64,000 bases of DNA from Notospermus geniculatus (GCA_002633025.1 NMRB01001133.1:155228-219227), one strand, 5' to 3'. Positions 45,037 to 56,339 are shown, counted from the first letter of the stretch. Notes: generated by a model from the letters alone, not told the origin. Translations and numbers: made by a program.

Positions 45037-45428
45037 ACGAGGTTTCGCAAATTTGACGAAACACGAAGTACGAAATACGAAATTCAAATTCGTTCCCAGG
45101 ACCTAATTTCTGGAGATGGTTGCTACCATAAGTGTCCCTGCTGCCGCTGCGTCTTATCCTGTGAGACCGAGAGAGTTATGGTGCATCTTGAATTTTTAAA
45201 TTTCCACTTCGTATCTACGAAGTCGATACGAAAGATAAATTTCAAAGTTTAATATACACTTCTGTAACTCTATCGGTCTAACGTCATACGCCAAAAGACG
45301 CTCTTGCAGCGGGCGATATTTTTGTGGTGCCAACCATCTCCTGAAATACATTACATGTACATCATAGAAATGAAGTCCAATTTCGTATTTCGTACTTCGT
45401 GTTTCGTTAGACTTGCGAAACCTCCCTA
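45037..45428. mobile_element. Long-form element, copy 5 (unit B)
   Basis: Starts TACGAGGTTTCGCAAATTTG and ends GACTTGCGAAACCTCCCTA. It differs from copy 4 by scattered substitutions and small indels, so the duplication is not recent. Confidence 0.9.
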
Positions 45429-46442
45429 ATATGATAGTACGATTGAAGAGCCGTTTTTCTTCTCAACGCCTCCGCCTCTTCCATTGCGCACCAGATCATA
45501 TAGAAACGTTACTCACTGGCGTATCCCCATGAGAATGTTGATGGCATCTTTTCCTGCCATTATGTGGTCCTTCCCGTCAGTAATATCATGTGAAGCGGCA
45601 TTTTTTACCCAACGGCGAATGCAGGATATGCTGATACAGTGTTTTGCCACTTAGTGAGGAACTTGCTGTTAGCCTGCAGGAGTTGGTTGGATGATATACC
45701 GCTATTATTATAATCATACATTCTTTCTTGATATTATTCATATTTTTGAGTCCTACTTCATTGTAAAAAATCGCCCTGATCGTGGGTGCAACACCATGGG
45801 TACAGAAAACTCACTGCGAGGAAGACAGACCTACTGTCAAAAATATTCCATGCCAATGGCTTCTACTTGGTTCTACTTTGGGTCATCCAGACCAATGGTG
45901 TTTATCACCATGAGTACTATAGACAACGGCCATGGGTACTTTATACCCAGATGCATACATGTATATGAACACGTAGGAAATGGGCTAAAAAATAGGACAA
46001 GGAATTTACCCATCTCCGTGAGTACAATGGACCAACTTGTTTTGCAGTGTTGAAAATACCCAGTTATGCATGCTAAACGCAAGGTCAGTTAGGACCATGC
46101 ACATGTACATGTAACTAACACGGCCTTGTAGCGAACTGAGTTGGACCTTTTGTGGCCAGCATTTTTTAGTTAGACCTGCTAAAGTATACAGTACATGTAC
46201 AGTATAAGTCGACCTGTCAGACAAATGTACGTTCAAACCGAATCATCTTTTCATGTGGTTTCAGATTCCTCGATTAGAAGCCTTTCAAGGGACCACTCCC
46301 TTATCGTTTGCGCACAAAGGACTCAGCTGTCTCAAAGAACAGAAGTAATGTACAGTCTTGTTAAAAAATTAAAAGACAGTGGTGATGTTTCCTATTCTGC
46401 TGAGATCCCAATGGTCATTTATGGGTAGGATTGACGTATTAT
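45429..46442. other. No gene supported
   Basis: CCATGGGTAC-type words occur three times (45795, 45910, 45931). A 120-codon plus frame here has no domain I recognise. Confidence 0.5.
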
Positions 46443-47045
46443 ACGAGAAAAAAAATGTTGCTTATAAATACCAAATTTAGGATTCGTGGCAAATTATCAC
46501 AAAAATACATGTATCAGTATTTCAAAACATCAAGAAAAAACACAATTTTCAGACTCCAAAATTTTCATTTCAAAATTAGCTTGATATTATTCCCTGATGA
46601 TTTCTAAGAAATTCTGTGAAAAAAGTTTCGAAAAATCTCTTTTCGTTTTCAAGAAATATCAAAATATCATGAGAAAAACATGCTATATTTCGGGGGCATT
46701 TTAAAACTTTCGTTAAATTCTCCGTCTATTGAAGTGAAAATGATGGAATTATCAGCCTGAACTATTATGTTATCATGATGAGTGACTGTTGATCAGGGGA
46801 AAATATGTGAACTATCGAATTTAGCAAAATATCAATTTGATAAAAACCGATGATATTCTGATATATCTGGATAATGAGAAATGATTTTAAAAACGTTTCT
46901 TCACAGAAATTCATCGCATCGACTGGTGAATGATATCACGCAGATTTTAAATTCAAAATTCCGAATTTTAAAAAATAAGTCTTTTTGATATTGATATTTT
47001 CATGATATTTTAGTGATATTTTGTCACAAACCCTCAATTTCGTAT
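46443..47045. mobile_element. AT-rich diverged foldback with GATATT-rich arms
   Basis: The left arm (TCGTGGCAAATTATCACAAA, AAATTCTGTGAAAAAAGTTT) loosely mirrors the right arm (AAACGTTTCTTCACAGAAAT, TGATATTTTGTCACAAAC). Both arms are rich in ATCAATATC/GATATT words. Divergence is high, so this is an old copy. Confidence 0.6.
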
Positions 47046-47705
47046 GTGATCCTTTTAACAACATTATAGGGCATATTAAAATAACACATGTTGAGGTTGA
47101 ATTGAAACCTTCGATATTAGCTGAGATATTAGCTGTCTTTTTACTTTAACAAGACTGTACATGTACATGTACAAACAATTAACGATGAGGCCATATGTTC
47201 CAAGCAGTCTAATCGAGTAGCCTCCAAGAGAGTACACATCCATAACACATGAACTCCTCTCACAAGTATGGTATTCTTTTGCCGGTGTGATATGCCTCGA
47301 AGCCGTTCATGAAAACCAATAGAGGAACTGCGGAAAAGGATACTTAAAACATAGCAACGGAGTTTGTCTCCGATAAGACGTTGTCGCCTACGAGTACCAC
47401 CAGTTGGATGAGTCGATAAAGAATTCGCAAAAGAATTAAATAAAATGCCTTTGTGTTTGGGGGATCAGTGTGAACGTTCCAAGCTGATTTTAAGGTTAAA
47501 AGAAATTTTCAGATGACTGAGATGTGCTACATGTAAATAAATTCGAATGATTTTTTTCTCTCTCATTCAGGGAAAAATACTGTAGGACATGACATCTGCT
47601 TAAAGGAGTACGGTATTCGATCTCAAATGCGTTTTGACTGCCGACGTAGAGGAAGCCACCTAGTGGCAGTAAGACGAACTACAAAAACGCATTACAAAAT
47701 GTACA
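47046..47705. other. No supported feature
   Basis: AT-leaning sequence; nothing recognised. Confidence 0.5.
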
Positions 47706-47907
47706 CCCTTCGAGTAATAGACCAGTCGGCGGCGTATCTTGGCACGATGCCAACTTTACCGGTCGACCAATCTTATTGCACTTTATACCGGGTCTTCGGC
47801 TACTACTATTTGTACCACGATTCAAATTTTACAACACCGGTTCTGATTGGCCTCCTCTTCGAGGAGGCAGCGGGTACGCGGCCGACTGGTCTATATTTCT
47901 CGAAGGG
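47706..47907. mobile_element. Foldback with CTTCGAGTAATAGACCAGTC arms
   Basis: CCCTTCGAGTAATAGACCAG, TCGGCGGCGTA, is mirrored by TACGCGGCCGACTGGTCTAT and ATTTCTCGAAGG. Inside, CCGGTCGACCAATC and ACACCGGTTCTGATTGG form a second, weaker pair. Downstream (47968-48095) is the sequence loosely shared with 34465-34595. Confidence 0.72.
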
Positions 47908-49303
47908 TGATGTGCGATGTAACGCAGTGGTGAGCAGATCGCCCTTCGATTATCGAAGATGGGAAACTGTTGCTGCACATAAAAGAATGAGTTGAAGTAC
48001 ATGTATATGGTACCTATGAAGGGTTAGTAATGGTATCACAGCAAGTCGAACTTCTCAACTGATGAAAAGGATGGCGGCCATGTTTTACTGAAGCATAGTG
48101 TGCAGCTGAGATCATGTGATTCAGTATGATCAACCAGAAGGCGTCCTCAAAAAATAACCTCGAAAATTTCTCAAAAAATTGTACAAAAAACTCGAAGACG
48201 GTGAAATAATTCCAATGCCGTTATTTGGGGCACGCTTTGACCCCAAATTATTTGAATATGCGTCAATAGTCAATAGATTGTGAGAGGAAAAGGGCGAAAT
48301 ATCCCTCATAAAATTGAACAATGCTAACAGTGTGATGATCTTAGTTGTGAGAATGCCTGAAGTCCAAATTCCCAGCGTTGAAGCAGAACATTATTAGCCC
48401 TCAGTTCTCTAGGATCAATGCTTGACTGCTGGCTACCACCCCCACGACCCTACCCGTACGATATTTTCCCCTAAGGAAGAATATGCCAGGAAACCAGCCT
48501 CGAGTCATACATGTACTTCTGAATAATTCCAGAATGCTTATTTGCACTGTATCCAATTCTTGAACTGGTACTTGATACAACATGAAATATTCATCCCCTC
48601 GCAACTGGAGTCGTGTTATGCGATTTTTCTGAAGTTTGGGGGACAAATTCAGTGAAGCTGGAAGCGAAATGACTAGAAGCGAAAACAAAATTTCGGGCGA
48701 AGACGGCCACTCGACAAGAGGTTCGAGAATGGGGCCTATTCCTACGTGAAACTGGGACGAAATTGATGACATTCTGCAAATCACATAACTTCAAATAATA
48801 CTCTTAGCATTGATTTCTGAGTTGTGGCAGTGCAGAGGTTGTGTCAGTCTGGGAGATGTCACGAATTTGCATTTACAGCATTCAGCATTCCACCAAGTTT
48901 TCATGGCGATGCATGCCAATTAATTATGAACGTCAGGAAACACCGTCAGACAACCATCGGGAAAAAAATGGACTCGATCCTGACTACTGTGTTGACAATA
49001 ACTGAAGCAGCTAGGGGTTGAGTTCGCGGAGATCAATTAACGAGATTAAGAGCGAACCATAACAACTGCGGCACGAAGAGAGCACATGGGTTTCAAATTA
49101 CAGGGTACCTGTAGCTGCTGAACGGGGAACAAACACCTGAAGGTCATATTTTTAATATGCATGAGATCGATATTACCTTTTCGTAACATGAGAAAATTTT
49201 GATCCCACACGAAGTAGAGCAGTAAACGTATCGTACCTCTGTACGAAGTGTATAAGCAAAATGATAAGGGAAAAAGGCACACGATCAGCATCTGAATTCA
49301 CAT
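47908..49303. other. No gene supported
   Basis: AGGATGGCGGCCATGTTTTA at about 48069 resembles a YY1-type promoter word but no exon follows. Minus frames at 48401-48794 are unrecognised. Confidence 0.5.
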
Positions 49304-49575
49304 TAGGGAGTTTTCGCAAAGCCCTAGAAACGCCAAAGCGAACGCCAAACCCATTGTTCGATGCTGCGAAGAGAGCACCGAACAAAAGGATGAACGTTCG
49401 CGTTGGCGTCTCGGGAGCTTGGCGAAAACTCTACAGGAGGGAGTTTTCGCACCCCCCCCCCCCGAAACGCCAACGCGAACGTCTATCCTTTTGTTCGGCG
49501 GTGCTCTCTTCGTAGCATCGAACGATGGGTTTGGCGTTCGCTTTGGCGTTTCGGGGGCTTTGCGAAAACTCCCTA
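49304..49575. mobile_element. Two adjacent short-form TAGGGAGTTTTCGC MITEs (copies 2 and 3)
   Basis: Copy 2 is 49304-49433 (TAGGGAGTTTTCGCAAAGCC ... GGCGAAAACTCTA). Copy 3 is 49437-49575 (GGGAGTTTTCGC, a C-run, CGCCAACGCGAACG ... GCTTTGCGAAAACTCCCTA). They are separated by about 3 bp and read in the same loop order (GTTCGATGCTGCGAAGAGAG in copy 2 faces CTCTCTTCGTAGCATCGAAC in copy 3), so they point in opposite directions. Confidence 0.87.
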
Positions 49576-50624
49576 TTCACTTTCTTACGCGAGAGATACG
49601 ACCAGCCATGCCTCACAATGCGCAGTACTTGCCCTTAAAGGAAGGCGCACTTGGCCGGAGATTACATATTCTTATGGTTAACTATACCCCAAACTAAGTT
49701 GCCATAATGTATAAATTGTGAACTGGTACACATTCAGAGCAGATCTGATCATTAAGACGCCGGGTCCATCTTTCCATTAAACACCAATATTTACCTTTGA
49801 CATAGGCAATTTTCTCATCGTACATCTGCAACACTGGGTAAACACCGGTCATGATCCTCTAGTCGAGGATGACACCTGATGGGTAGACTAATTATCAGTG
49901 TCTTGCTTATAATCACAGTCACGGCGACAGGTGTTAAATTATGTGCACCGGTAAAGGTGCGCGAAGTATTATAAGTTTGACAAGCCAGATCGTGGCCTTC
50001 GTCACCTCTGATAGAAAAAAAAACGTATAATACATCTATCATATTAGTTGCAAAGTATTGGAAATATTTTGTCGTCCCTATAAATCTGTTTCCTACTTCG
50101 ATTCGTATTATTGGAAAGGTTAACAGGACTGATAAATATTTAGTAATCAGGCTCTCGGCTGGTATTGATTCGTCAGTGGCGACGGATTAATAGAATATGA
50201 CAGGATATCAGGATTACATTTAGCTATTGGTTACTCGGTTAATGCCGCCTAACAAATTCGATATTATCGGCTTTCGTACAGTGTGGAAAACGGTGGATGT
50301 TCCAAGCCGTGCTCATAAATTCAAATGTCACTTACGTACCATCTATTTCTCGAGGTGGTCATGCGTACTTTCACCAGCCATAGCCATGCAAATGATAAGT
50401 TTGTACCAGAATGCTGGTTCTTCGTCAGGATACATATAACTGACTTTACGGAGCACACTTTACTGTACATGTACATGTAGGCCTACATGTGCATGTGCAT
50501 GTACATGTACATGTGCATGTACAGAGTGCTAGACTGTCATCCAAATGCCAAGTCCTGATGATCTTTAATATTGACTTACGTTAAATGTTCATACATATCT
50601 TTGTGAATGTCATTGAGTAGTAAC
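49576..50624 (+). repeat. TACATGTA/GGCCTAC palindrome cluster in plain sequence
   Basis: 50465-50522 is made almost entirely of overlapping GTACATGTA and TGCATGTG words with one AGGCCTA. The surrounding kilobase shows no other feature. Confidence 0.75.
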
Positions 50625-51078
50625 ATAAAGGAATCAAACATAAGGTTCAACTGACAAATTTAGCATTTTATAAATGCGGATCCCTTTAAACCTCAACAGA
50701 TTTACATTCTGACTCTTCCATTTGTTAGGCAAGACCCTTCTGCATGTTTAGTGCAAATTTTGTTGAATTCAAACTAGTTGATCGTATGATACAAAATGAC
50801 TGATGAGAACCCCACGAACGATGAGAGCGCAGGGTCATCTGTGTACATTTGAATAGGCTAACGTACATTTCCACATGGAACACTAATTGTGCTGAAAATA
50901 TCTCTGTTATCCTCAGAAATGGAATTCAAGGCATCAAGTTGACAGATTCATGTACCCCACCACCATATAAAAAGTTGAAGCTCCTGCTTGTTACGCAAAG
51001 CCAAAATTCGGGCAGTGAGAGACATCTGGTGGCAACACATGAAGTGTATCCCTCAGTTACTTCATCGTTCGCAGTTAA
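50625..51078 (-). repeat. Dispersed repeat of about 0.45 kb, copy 2
   Basis: Inverted match of 29537-30010. This copy starts ATAAAGGAATCAAACATAAG and TTCAACTGACAAATTTAGC and runs to CTTCATCGTTCGCAGTTAA. Its far end is directly followed by the dispersed word at 51079-51126, whereas copy 1 has an inverted terminus there. Confidence 0.83.
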
Positions 51079-51876
51079 AGATAATATATCACGACTTCAT
51101 TGTTTACATTCAATGTTTTGTATACATTTATGGTTCTTTGATATATTTATAGCATCTGTTTACACGTAAGTATGTGTTTACAAAAATGTGTACGTTACGT
51201 TGAACATGTACGTACATAAAAGTGCAACTCGAGTGGGATTATACTGATGACGTATCTTTTCTAAATGACTGATTCACATTGTCATTTAACCTAAATTACA
51301 TCCCCTTTCATCTTCTTCTCAGTCATGTCTGTCAGTGCAAGCAGCCTTGAGTCACTCGTCTAGACAAAGAAAAGCAATGCGATAGATGGATTTGCCTAGT
51401 GTCAACATTATCTTCAGTACAGGTATATCCAGGGTTATAACTTAGTTATTTGTTTAAGAAAGAGAGATCCATTCTTATGAGTTGCCAAAAGGAACCTCAG
51501 AGGTGGAAACTGAAATATCATTTTTTCGACTGACAACTGGATTGTTCAACATGGAAAAGAAATGAACGCACAGCTACATGTACCTAAAGGCCCTGTCATA
51601 TTTTTACAAGAAGTAATAATAAGAATAGGTAAAACGACCCTAAAAGGACATGTACATGTACAAGATGTTGTTCGCAAAAGTGCATTTTAAACAAATAGGG
51701 AAGATAATGGAAGCGAAGTTCAGGTAACCGCAGACATTCGATTTTTTGCCCTATAGGAAAAAAGGAACGTGGATTCAGTTGATAAGTTTGGCATGTCTGC
51801 CGGAGACGTCTCTTAATATGTCGTTTTTGTTAATAATGGACGTGCGGCGTGCTTCACTGGGCTGGTATGGTATGTC
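51079..51876. other. Plain apart from one dispersed word
   Basis: 51079-51126 (AGATAATATATCACGACTTC, ATTGTTTACATTCAATGTTT) is the third copy of the word at 33810 and 39402. Nothing else is seen. Confidence 0.6.
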
Positions 51877-52111
51877 TTAAGCTAGGAATCCACCAATCTG
51901 ATTTTGAGTTGCGACTTGCTTTGCAACTGGGCTCTCGATCGCCGTAGTGGACTCGCGAGACGTAATTTCCACCAATGGCGAAGATGTGGTCAATTGCAGT
52001 CGGCAATCAGTCGGCGACCGGTATCAGTTCATTGCCATCGTATTCAATAGCAGGTTGCAGGTTGCAGAGCAAGTCGCAACGCAAAAAATCAACAGTGGAT
52101 TCCTAGCTTGA
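51877..52111. mobile_element. Foldback with TAAGCTAGGAATCCACC end, copy 2
   Basis: Complete version of the 28.2-kb element. The left TTAAGCTAGGAATCCACCAA, then GTTGCGACTTGCTTTGCAAC, is mirrored by GTTGCAGAGCAAGTCGCAAC and GTGGATTCCTAGCTTGA. The loop includes a short CAGTCGGC duplication. Confidence 0.88.
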
Positions 52112-52479
52112 GTGCACACTGTTTTATTCCGAAACCATGCCTCCTTTTCAGTATGCAATGACACTTTAAAATCCCCATGCGACTACCCATTATTTCCTTG
52201 TCGTGCTTCGGCACATAAAACATCATCAACAATAACAAGCACTCCACATCATCCTTTTGGGAAGGAGTTTCGGTCGATTCACAAGTTAATGCGGAAATAG
52301 GAGTCTAGTAGCTGCTTCTTGTCAATTCAATCAACGTAAGCGTGTCTCAAAAAGGAATCGATTTAAGTGAATTTCCATTATTCGCCACGTCGGCGCATAC
52401 GATGAATACAATGATGACGACATGGGGAGAGTGACTATTTCGCTGTTACGACATCTGCCTCTGAATACAACATAGCCGT

Positions 52480-52850
52480 GGTTACACTACATAAAATCCC
52501 AGGGTTTTTCGCGGACAAACCTATGAATTGCCGGGCTTCAAGAAACCCGTGTCTGAAAAACACGGGTTTTTGGAACACGGCAAGCTCGCCGTGCTTTTCG
52601 AAATCCCCGTGTTTCGTTAGTTCTTAGCACGGATACAGGTGGCGCAGTCATTAAGTGACGTCGTTTTCGCGCCTCCAACAATGTGGGCCAATACAGAAAT
52701 GACTGAAGAGTCAGTGCATGCAGCGCACCTGTCGGCGGGCTGCTTAAATACAATGTAGTAGTGTGACCTCTCGCCAGGCTTTTCGCACACACGGGTTTGA
52801 CACGGGTCTGGAAAAACACGGGTATTTTCAACAGGTGTAACTAACCGTAC
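52480..52850. mobile_element. GTGGTTACAC-ended element, copy 1
   Basis: The left GTGGTTACACTACATAAAAT, CCCAGGGTTTTT, is mirrored by AAAAACACGGGTATTTTCAA and CAGGTGTAACTA. The middle (TTCAAGAAACCCGTGTCTG, GCAAGCTCGCCGTGCTTTTC, TTAAGTGACGTCGTTTTCGC, GCGCCTCCAACAATGTG) matches 60600-60890 inverted. GC content is raised. Confidence 0.83.
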
Positions 52851-53609
52851 ATGTAGGTATACTCACGATCAAAACACATCAATAACATTCAATCCGCACA
52901 TTTTTTACACGTAATTGCTGACGGCATTCAGTGTGTTACACAACCCTCCTTTTTATTTGCGTGCGGTATCAAGAATTTTCAGTTGTAAATTAAAATGCTA
53001 CGTGCGTGCACATACAGATCATTCAACTTTTTCTGTCAAGTGAGTGCCTGATGAGTTGATAGAGCCCATCTACGAGTGCGTGGTATCAGTAACCGATTTA
53101 CAAGTTTTTGAAAAAACTTTAGATCACGACGTACCGCAGATATCTTTCAGTTAATCAAGACGCACCGTGAATTGACGCCCGTTGGATTCTTTTGTTTGCC
53201 CTCTGGATCTCGGCGTACGAAACGCCTATTAAATTTCCTCTTATACGGCAGAAATTCTCATTCGGTGATCGATAATTAAGAACATTTCAATTAAGGCACG
53301 TCAGGCTGTCCTTTGTGCCTTTATCAACGTGTTTTATCCGCTGATCAGGAGCCACTGCTGGCGGCTGATGGAAATTCTGTTTACCGTAATTGCGGTGCGG
53401 TGTGTCATCGGATGATGAGATTAATCTTGGTATCATATTCAGCATAACGATATAGTTTATCAGGGGAAGTACGACGGAGACACACCAGGTATCATTTGAA
53501 CGCAATACTGGTATAATGCCAGCTTCTAATGATGTGGATATTTCCGAGTCCGTCTGTAGGGTGAGATGAACATGTACAGTACATGTACATACACGTACAG
53601 TGCAAACAC
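52851..53609. other. No supported feature
   Basis: No gene or repeat recognised. Confidence 0.5.
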
Positions 53610-53660
53610 TAGGGAGTTTTCGCAAAGCCCCCGTTTCGGGGGCTTTGCGAAAACTCTCTA
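53610..53660. mobile_element. Minimal 51-bp short-form foldback (copy 4)
   Basis: TAGGGAGTTTTCGCAAAGCC, CCCGTTTCGGG, GGCTTTGCGAAAACTCTCTA. It consists of little more than the two termini of the short-form family joined together, leaving a 22-bp stem and a loop of a few bases. It lies 53 bp from a long-form copy. Confidence 0.9.
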
Positions 53661-53713
53661 CTGTTTTTTCCTTCAGGTCTATGCCTAAAATCTGCGACTG
53701 TCGAAAGCGGTAA

Positions 53714-54092
53714 TAGGGAGGTTTCGCAAATCTGACGAAACATGAAGTACGAAATACGAAATTGGACTTCATTTCCATAACGTAATGTATTTCAAGAGAT
53801 GGTTGGTACCACAAATATCGCCTGCTGCAAGAGCATCTTTTAGCGTATGACGTTAGACCGATAGAGTTACTTTGAAATTTATCTTTCGTTCCACTGTCGT
53901 ACATACGAAGTGGAAATTTAAAAATTCAAGATGCAGCATACCTCTTTCGGTCTTACATGATATGTTAAAAGACGCACTGGCAGCAGGGAAAATTGTGGTA
54001 CCAACCATCTCCAGAAATACCTTAGGTCTGGAAATGAAGTTGAATTTCGTATGTCGTACTTCGTTTTTCGTCAGATTTGCGAAACCTCCCTA
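53714..54092. mobile_element. Long-form TAGGGAGGTTTCGC element, copy 6
   Basis: Starts TAGGGAGGTTTCGCAAATCT and ends AGATTTGCGAAACCTCCCTA. It contains GAGATGGTTGGTACCAC, TTCGTACATACGAAGTGG-type arms and GTACCAACCATCTCCAG. A 205-codon minus frame that begins near 53904 is produced by this element and runs on into plain sequence; it is not a gene. Confidence 0.9.
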
Positions 54093-54570
54093 TTACTGTA
54101 ACTTGGAGTAGACCCAACATTTCAGACAGGTAACACCTTGAGCAGGGGGAGACATTTGACGGCCCATTCGTTGTTATTGTTATGTACAAAGGCCGAAGTA
54201 CCTACTCACGGCATTAGATTGGTTCCAGATAGAACGTACATGTACGTGATGAATCCGGCTCCATCAGTCCAAATCGTAGAGCGGAGTACCCAATCGGGCA
54301 GAAAAAAGTAAGGCATAATTCGGAGAGCAGAGAATTAGATGTGACAGACTCACAATAAGATGATTCAGAAAAGAGAGGAGAAAGACGATTAGTAACGAGG
54401 GAAATAAGATTCATACCCGATGATTTCAAACAATAAAGGCCAAAGAGGTATGTTGAACCTTTCATGGCTGATAAAACGGGCACGACAGGAACGGAAGACG
54501 ATAGTGCAAACGATATTTGGCCGCCTATGGTGGCCAGCTGCGCCCCATGTCCGGGGTGCTGAGTACCCAC
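54093..54570. other. No supported feature
   Basis: A 118-codon minus frame (54214-54570) has no recognised domain. Confidence 0.45.
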
Positions 54571-55010
54571 TACTCTTCATTCCACATCCCAGTGGCGCCA
54601 GGTTTATCAAGGATATTTCCGCAACGGCTGGGTAAAATATGGTAAACCATACATCAATCGATTTGTCTTTTTTGCCGCTACAGCCATCATCACTGTCACT
54701 TTCCCGAAAAATGTGACAGAAAAAAGTTCTTTCACAAATCACTGTTTGTGTTTACGGCCGAAATGGCGGCCATTTTGAAATGACGCAATGCATCGCGCAC
54801 GTGTAAACTGCACTGAACACCATGGCGAAATGACATGGGTTTTGAGAAAGGGATTCGTTATGTCGACCTTACGCGAAAAATGAAGATAGCAGAAAGATAC
54901 CGACAAGAAAGACAAGTCAATTGATGTATGGTATGTCGAATTTGACCCAGCCGTTGCGGAGCTATCGTTGATAAACCTCGCGCCACTCGGAAGTGGAATG
55001 GAGAGTAGTC
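54571..55010. repeat. Inverted duplication of a coding-like 105-bp block
   Basis: 54571-54676 (read on minus) and 54901-55010 (read on plus) align over 32 codons. Both give DKSIDVW, then PAVAE, SLINLAPLG and GM. They differ at 13 codons, six of them synonymous third-base changes. The 225 bp between them contain GGCCGAAATGGCGGCCATTT, a palindromic YY1-like word. The plus copy is open for only about 43 codons and ends at TAG near 55022. It could be an exon pair or a foldback with chance open frames. Confidence 0.6.
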
Positions 55011-55385
55011 ATATTTATGTATAGCAATATGGTAGCAGTTCATAACTATAGTGCCACAGCCACATGATCCGCATGGTTAAGCTAAGTACCGGTACATAAC
55101 GCCACTATTCGTTCTGGAGATGCAACATCTGACCATGACAGGCTTTCCTACTTTAGCTATTGTTCCAGCGGGTTGGCTAAAATTATCCATCCTTCACCTC
55201 ACCCGATCATTTTCCGCATCAATCATACTCGTCTGCCATGTAGCTGTCAAACGGGCCTGACCATTCTCAACCGGGATGAACAAGAAAGGGCTCTTGTCAA
55301 TCCCTTGGGGCACAGGTTAAGCATCTGCAAGTGACCAACACAACATTTTAATCTCTCAGCCGATATCATACATGTAACTTAATGT
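55011..55385. other. No supported feature
   Basis: Nothing recognised. Confidence 0.5.
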
Positions 55386-55965
55386 GCACTCTTAGCACAA
55401 AAGGTTCCAAGAGGGTTCTTTGGCTGTCATAGAACCTTCTGCTACTAAAAGGTTCTACCTACATGTAGAACCCTAAAGAACCCCAGGGTGCTGAAATCCA
55501 CATCAAGAAATCTGTGAATGCGTAACAATACAACCGATACACCGTTCTCCAGCTGATGTAATGTCTTTATTCATGAGGTCTAATGAAATAAATACACTTT
55601 TGCATCGAGCGTCGTTGAGAAATCTACAATTAAAATTTGAGGGTTCTGAAAAGAACCCCTCAGTGAGGGTTCTGCCACAGGGACAGGCAAAGAATGTTTG
55701 TCCTTGTGGTAGCACCCTCACACCTTTATTTTGGCAGTCGATTTCTTTTTCGTGTTCAATGCATAAATCATTTTGTTTGATTCAAACCTCACAGAATGGT
55801 TGGCAAATCAACTGAGCAGGGTGAATCAGGTGCACCCCCTAATTTCTCTAAATGGTTGTAATACCGGTAGCTTAAAGTTTTAGGGTTCCAGATAGAACCT
55901 TTTAGTAGCAGAAGGTTCTATGACAGGCCAAAGAACCCTCTTGGAACCTTTTGTGCTAAGAGTGC
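55386..55965. mobile_element. GCACTCTTAGC-ended foldback
   Basis: The left GCACTCTTAGCACAAAAGGT, TCCAAGAGGGTTCTTTGGC, CATAGAACCTTCTGCTACTA is mirrored by TAGTAGCAGAAGGTTCTATG, GCCAAAGAACCCTCTTGGAA and CCTTTTGTGCTAAGAGTGC. Arms are about 78 bp; total 580 bp. The loop has GGGTTCTGAAAAGAACCCCT and a run of GGTTCTGCCACAGGGACAGG-like words. CACTCTTA...GGGTTCTT ends are widespread in aquatic animal genomes (from memory). Confidence 0.87.
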
Positions 55966-56339
55966 GGCTATTTCGAGATCACACTGGGTGAATCTTCACT
56001 GCTCTAACAAAACCTGTGCATTTTTTGCGAGCCAGAATATGATCACCAACTTCTTTCTGAGCTTCTTTTTGACCGAAATGAACGCTTTCACGAACTAGGA
56101 AAAGGAAACAACCCCCACCGACCATTTTTTTACAGCAGGACCTACCCTTAGAATAAAAGTACCTCAGAAATATGCAACCTCAAAAGGTCCTTTGAAAAAC
56201 CCATGTGGGTTCTTCATCTCACAGGTTTTCTGACATCGGGATTTCACAAAGATTTTCCAGAAACGCTCACAGTGCTTCAGAAATCCTCTTATAGGTTTTT
56301 CAAAAGAGGGCTTTCTGGGTTTTCTCTCTAGTAATCCAC
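55966..56339. other. Plain; faint GGTTTTTC/GAAAAACC pair
   Basis: GAAAAACCCATGTGGGTTC (56193) and AGGTTTTTCAAAAGAGGG (56293) are weakly inverted. No firm element is called. Confidence 0.45.

Larger units (their letters stand above)
44354..45428 (+). repeat. Tandem duplication of 538 bp
   Basis: Unit A (44354-44891) and unit B (44892-45428) align end to end. Each starts TATTTCCCAAC and AAAGCCTGATGAAGTCC, continues GAAAGACAAAAGGAAC, CACTTCATAACTTA, CGACAACAGGACC and GGGGCTATTGGTAATA, and finishes with a complete long-form TAGNGAGGTTTCGC element. The duplication therefore includes non-repeat flank plus element. Confidence 0.9.

Noticed and set aside
46440-46700. Scaffold-attachment or origin signal in AT-rich DNA
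   Set aside because: The AT-rich arms are explained by a diverged foldback; no specific consensus supports another role.
53287-53904. 205-codon minus-strand frame, the longest in the window
   Set aside because: Its first part is the long-form MITE (copy 6), present in other copies with stops in that frame.
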